A stretch of DNA of 46,457 nucleotides, from contig NW_014577627.1 in the NCBI RefSeq assembly GCF_000485595.1, forward strand, positions 109,159 through 155,615, given 5' to 3'. Source of the stretch: Priapulus caudatus. Taxonomy: Eukaryota; Priapulida; Priapulimorpha; Priapulimorphida; Priapulidae. The notes beneath the pieces were generated by a model. The model did not search any database, was not told the DNA's origin, and worked only from the letters and a program-made list of their open reading frames with translations. The position numbers were made by a program, and so were the translations under genes. Positions 43,276-46,457 of the stretch are shown here, in pieces. Each line of letters opens with the position of its first letter. Positions within the stretch are counted from its first letter, which is position 1.

Positions 43276-45670
43276 ATGGCAAAATACCAAGAAATAAACT
43301 GGAAGGCTGGAGACCTTCCAGCTGAATTCAAGCTCTTCAAACAACGTGTGGAGCTTGTTCTCAAGGACCAGGATGTACAGGACCCTGAGAAGCAGGCAAG
43401 TAAAATAAAAATTGCACTCGGAGGGAAAGGACTACATAGGCTTAACACTTTTGGTCTATCGGAAACTGAGCAGGAGAACCCAGGAAAAATTTGGTCCACA
43501 ATTGAAGCACAGCTCAAAGTTCGTGTTAATTTTTGCATACACCGGCTTCAGCTGATGCGCTACAGACAGCAGACAAACGAAACTATTGACGAGTTCGTAA
43601 ATAGGTGCCGCAGCAAGGCACGAGATTGCGACTTTTTAGAGAACAAACTCCAGGAAAGAATAATGGAGCTGGTGATTGCCACAACACCAATCGAATCTTT
43701 CCAGAATGCTTTGTTGGACCAGCCCAATGGGTACCCTATCGACAGTATCCTAGCGGAGGGCAAGAAGTTCGAAGCCCTAGCGTTGGGGAGACAGTGTCTA
43801 CAAACACTAGACACTGGCAGAACCGTTGGCACCAGAGCGCGCCAAAAAACACAGAAGCCGTGAGGCAATTTCGGCAACACGCATGTACCCCGCAACTGTC
43901 CGGCATTTAAGGACACTTGCCACACTTGCGGCAAGAAGGGTCATTGGGCTAAGGTATGTAGGCAAACAAGACAGCAACGAAGCTGCAGTCCACGCAGGCC
44001 GTTGGGTAGAAGGCGTAGTCTATCCAGACACTGGAAGCAGAGATACCGTTCCATATCTAGCAATAGGGGTAAGAGACCTATACATGAAATGTATGCACAA
44101 GGTTCCCCAGGAAATGTTTCCCTACACGGGTATCCGGAAATGCAACACTTTGATGTTGTAGGCATGACCAAGCCACATGTGACGTACAATCCGGCAAAGA
44201 CAGAAGCTTTTGCAGAAATTGATATAGTATGTCTCCAAAAGATGGGACAGCGCCGCCTTCGCCTCAAGGTAGACACCGGCGCGAATGGCAATACACTGCC
44301 TCTGAGAACTCTCAAGAACATGTACAAGGAGAGATGGAAGTCTGCGATATGTCCTACCCGAACACAGCTGACAGCGTACAACGGCACACAGATCAACTGC
44401 TTAGGCACTCTAGATATCTTGTGCAGGTACAAGAGTCCAGAATAGACCACTCAACCCGACTATGTGGTAGATGTTGGTGGTCCAGCAATCCTTGGATTGC
44501 CAGGTTACAGCGCGATGAGTATTGTCACAATACATGAGGTACAAAGAAAGCCTGAAGCACTCATACACGAAGCGAAAGTCACGGGTGTCAAAGACTTAAA
44601 GGAAGCGTACCTTGAGCAGTTTGACGCAGTAGGAAACCTTCGTGTAGCCAAGCCAACGATTGACCCACCACGCAAGTGTAGCGTGCATTTAAAAGAAAAG
44701 ATCAAGGCAGAACTCGATGACATGGAAAAAAACGGGATCATTCGCAGTACAGAGCACCACACAGATTGGTGTAGCTCCATGACTACAACGGTGAAGAAGG
44801 ATGAATCCATACGCTTTTGTATTAATCCCAGAAGGCTCAATGATGCCTTGAAGAGATGCTCGCACAAGGTTCCAACTTTGGAAGAGTTGAACCCTGCATT
44901 TACAGGAGCAAAGTACTTCTCCAAGTTGGATGCAAAGGCAGGGCATTAGTCCGTGCACCTGTCAGAGGGCTCCCAAGAGCTCACGACTTTCTGTACACCA
45001 TTCGAATGGTATTGCTTCCAACGGTTGTCTTTTAGCTTCTGCGTCAGTCAAGATATCTTTCAGCAGCACATAGACATGATTATTGATGGTGTGCTAAGAT
45101 GTGTATGCATTGCGTACGACATAGCTGTCGTGGGACAAACTGAAGAAGAACACGACAGGAACTTGTATCGGTTGATGGAGAGAGCAAGACAAGAGGGCAT
45201 CGTCTTCAACAGTGCTAAGTGCTTCATCAAGAAGGAGAGCATCAACTTCTTTGGATCACTTTACACAAGGACTAGAATCCAACCAGACCCATGTAAAGCG
45301 GAAGCCATCAAGTCAATGGCAGCACCTCAAGACAAGGAGGACGTCCAGCGATGCCTCGGACTCTTCACATTCCTTGCTGGATACATTCCCAACTTCTCTG
45401 AGAGGGCAGCACCGCTGCGGGAATTAATAAAGAAAGACATCCCTTTTCTCTGTGATGTTGATCATGAGCATTCCTTCAACACACTCAAGGATGCGATCTC
45501 GAAAGATGCATGTCTCAAGTACTACGATCCACGGAGGGAAACAACCCTGGAAGTGGATGCGTCCATGAAGGAAGTAGGGGCATGCCTACTCCAAGATGGC
45601 GAGCCGGTAGCGTTTGCATCAAAAAGTATTTTTCCAGCACAGGCAAATTACTCTAACATAGAGAGGGAGA
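43276..45670 (+). pseudogene. Gypsy-like LTR retrotransposon gag-pol relic
   Basis: One frame runs from the ATG at 43276 through gag, a zinc knuckle, protease, reverse transcriptase and the start of RNase H, with no frameshift but three in-frame stops: TGA 43861, TAG 44443, TAG 44947. Gag covers the first 195 codons. The first knuckle appears damaged: the TGA sits at its expected first Cys and a Phe at the next. The second, CHTCGKKGHWAKVC, is intact. The protease motif is VDTGAN. The reverse transcriptase has FCINPRRLN and AKYFSKLDAKAG. The usual double Asp at the active site reads AYDIAVVG, with the first Asp replaced by Tyr (codon 45115). RNase H starts with EVDASMKEVGACLL and stops matching after SNIERE near 45670. 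Integrase and 3' LTR are absent. Closest in style to the K02A2.6-like Gypsy polyproteins of marine invertebrates. Confidence 0.9.
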
Positions 45671-45902
45671 GACGCTGGCAAAGCTCATTTGCCAAATCCA
45701 ACAATGCATGCCGAGGAAATCTGTAGCGATTCAACAGCGTGTGGTCCGGCAAATCGAATGGATCCTGCCGATCTCTGCACGCTCTTTGCGAATTGCTCGG
45801 CTCTGTACTATTGCTGCCGCGGCCGCAAACGCTGTCATCTCGTCCACTGACTATTTGATGTATGGTGTGCGCGTGTGTGGGGGTGCGATTGACTTGCCCC
45901 AA
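45671..45902 (-). pseudogene. Harbinger transposase relic, N-terminal part
   Basis: The minus-strand frame ends with DRQDPFDLPDHTLLNRYRF and then PRHALLDLANELCQRL, the typical N-terminal lead-in of Harbinger transposases, before running into the Gypsy relic at about 45670. The catalytic part at 38400-39205 starts (INRFFPQKAN) at nearly the next expected residue, so the two were probably one gene. The region before DRQDP is Ser/Arg-rich and its start is uncertain. Confidence 0.75.
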
Positions 45903-46293
45903 CTTACGTGGATGCTTGTCTAAGAATAGCAGGATGTCAACAGAAAGTCCTTTGTTTTAACCAACAGCCTTAAACTAGCGTAGGTGTCATAAACTAGTGT
46001 AGTTGTGAACAAACACATTTTGTTACAACATTATAGGCACAGACTGTGCGAAAACACGCTGTTTATACACGCCGCAGTGCAGCTAGGACAGCTCTCTGGC
46101 TGTCGTAGAGTTATACACAGGGAACGTCAGCGTAGCGCGTTGATGAATCGCCACTTAAATCGCTATGTATGCGCGGGCTACGTTGACGTAGGCTAATTGG
46201 CTTGATGAATCGCACTTAAGCGGCATGGCATGCCTAGGCCCCGCTTACGCCAGCCCGCCGAGCTGAGAAACAATGATGAATCTAGGCTCAGCT
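45903..46293. other. Gene-free end region
   Basis: Short recurrences only: AAACTAGYGTAGKTGT near 45974 and 45991, and TTGATGAATCGC near 46140 and 46202. It may contain the end of the Harbinger element, but no terminal repeat was identified. Confidence 0.35.
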
Positions 46294-46342
46294 GGAGCTC
46301 TAGAGCTCTAGAGCTCTAGCTCTAGAGCTCTAGAGCGCTAGC
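46294..46342. repeat. GAGCTCTA palindromic tandem repeat
   Basis: About six AGAGCTCT/AGCTCTAG units; each unit is self-complementary, so the tract can fold in many registers. Confidence 0.85.
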
Positions 46343-46457
46343 TATGTCTCCACACACGCGACACGTCACGACACAGCAAAACGCAGCGCCGTTGTGCTGA
46401 AAAAAATACATTGTGATTTCGTGCATTGTGTCTGAGCACATTGTGTTCACTCTGGTT
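46343..46457. other. Window end
   Basis: Nothing recognised. Confidence 0.3.

Overview
The window looks like nuclear DNA of an invertebrate animal, most likely not an arthropod. It carries metazoan genes (SMN, dolichol kinase, an ankyrin/SOCS-box protein). It has short interstitial TTAGGG-type arrays, abundant microsatellites, many short inverted-repeat elements, a Harbinger transposase relic and a Gypsy-type retrotransposon relic. I cannot name the species. A 25-N gap inside a noisy (CTAT)n region points to a draft assembly containing long-read sequence.

Layout. 1-5.5 kb is intergenic: a GA microsatellite, a ~1 kb foldback element with extra copies of its end, small hairpins, a decayed LINE reverse-transcriptase tail (about 3.44-3.83 kb), and an element whose ends are arrays of the palindrome AACTCGAGTT. 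5.5-11.4 kb is the gene island, with three genes on the + strand and no intron inside any coding region: SMN (5580-6653), dolichol kinase (7272-8870) and an ankyrin/SOCS-box protein (9629-11131). 11.4-38 kb has no gene I can support. It is a mosaic of MITEs and foldback elements (several with clear target-site duplications), tandem repeats, minisatellites and long microsatellites. It includes a locally duplicated block embedded in CTAT repeats that is probably partly an assembly artefact. 38.4-45.9 kb holds two pieces of one minus-strand Harbinger transposase. They are separated by ~6.5 kb that contains a possible LTR and a Gypsy-like gag-pol relic running in one frame through three stop codons. 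The last 0.5 kb has short palindromic repeats.

How the genes relate. Each of the three genes has a good 3' splice-site motif 23-65 bases before its ATG, and an in-frame stop lies between that motif and the ATG, so each motif would join a 5' UTR. Only 144 bases separate the SMN polyadenylation signal from the dolichol kinase splice acceptor. That leaves little room for a separate promoter, first exon and intron. The arrangement fits a spliced-leader operon, although ordinary 5'-UTR introns are not excluded. The three products have no obvious shared pathway (snRNP assembly, N-glycan lipid carrier synthesis, ubiquitin ligase adaptor), as is common for metazoan operons.

The most interesting signals are the possible operon, two 46-bp hairpins each bounded by 8-bp direct repeats, the AACTCGAGTT-array element, a MITE with a telomere-like core, and the split Harbinger gene.
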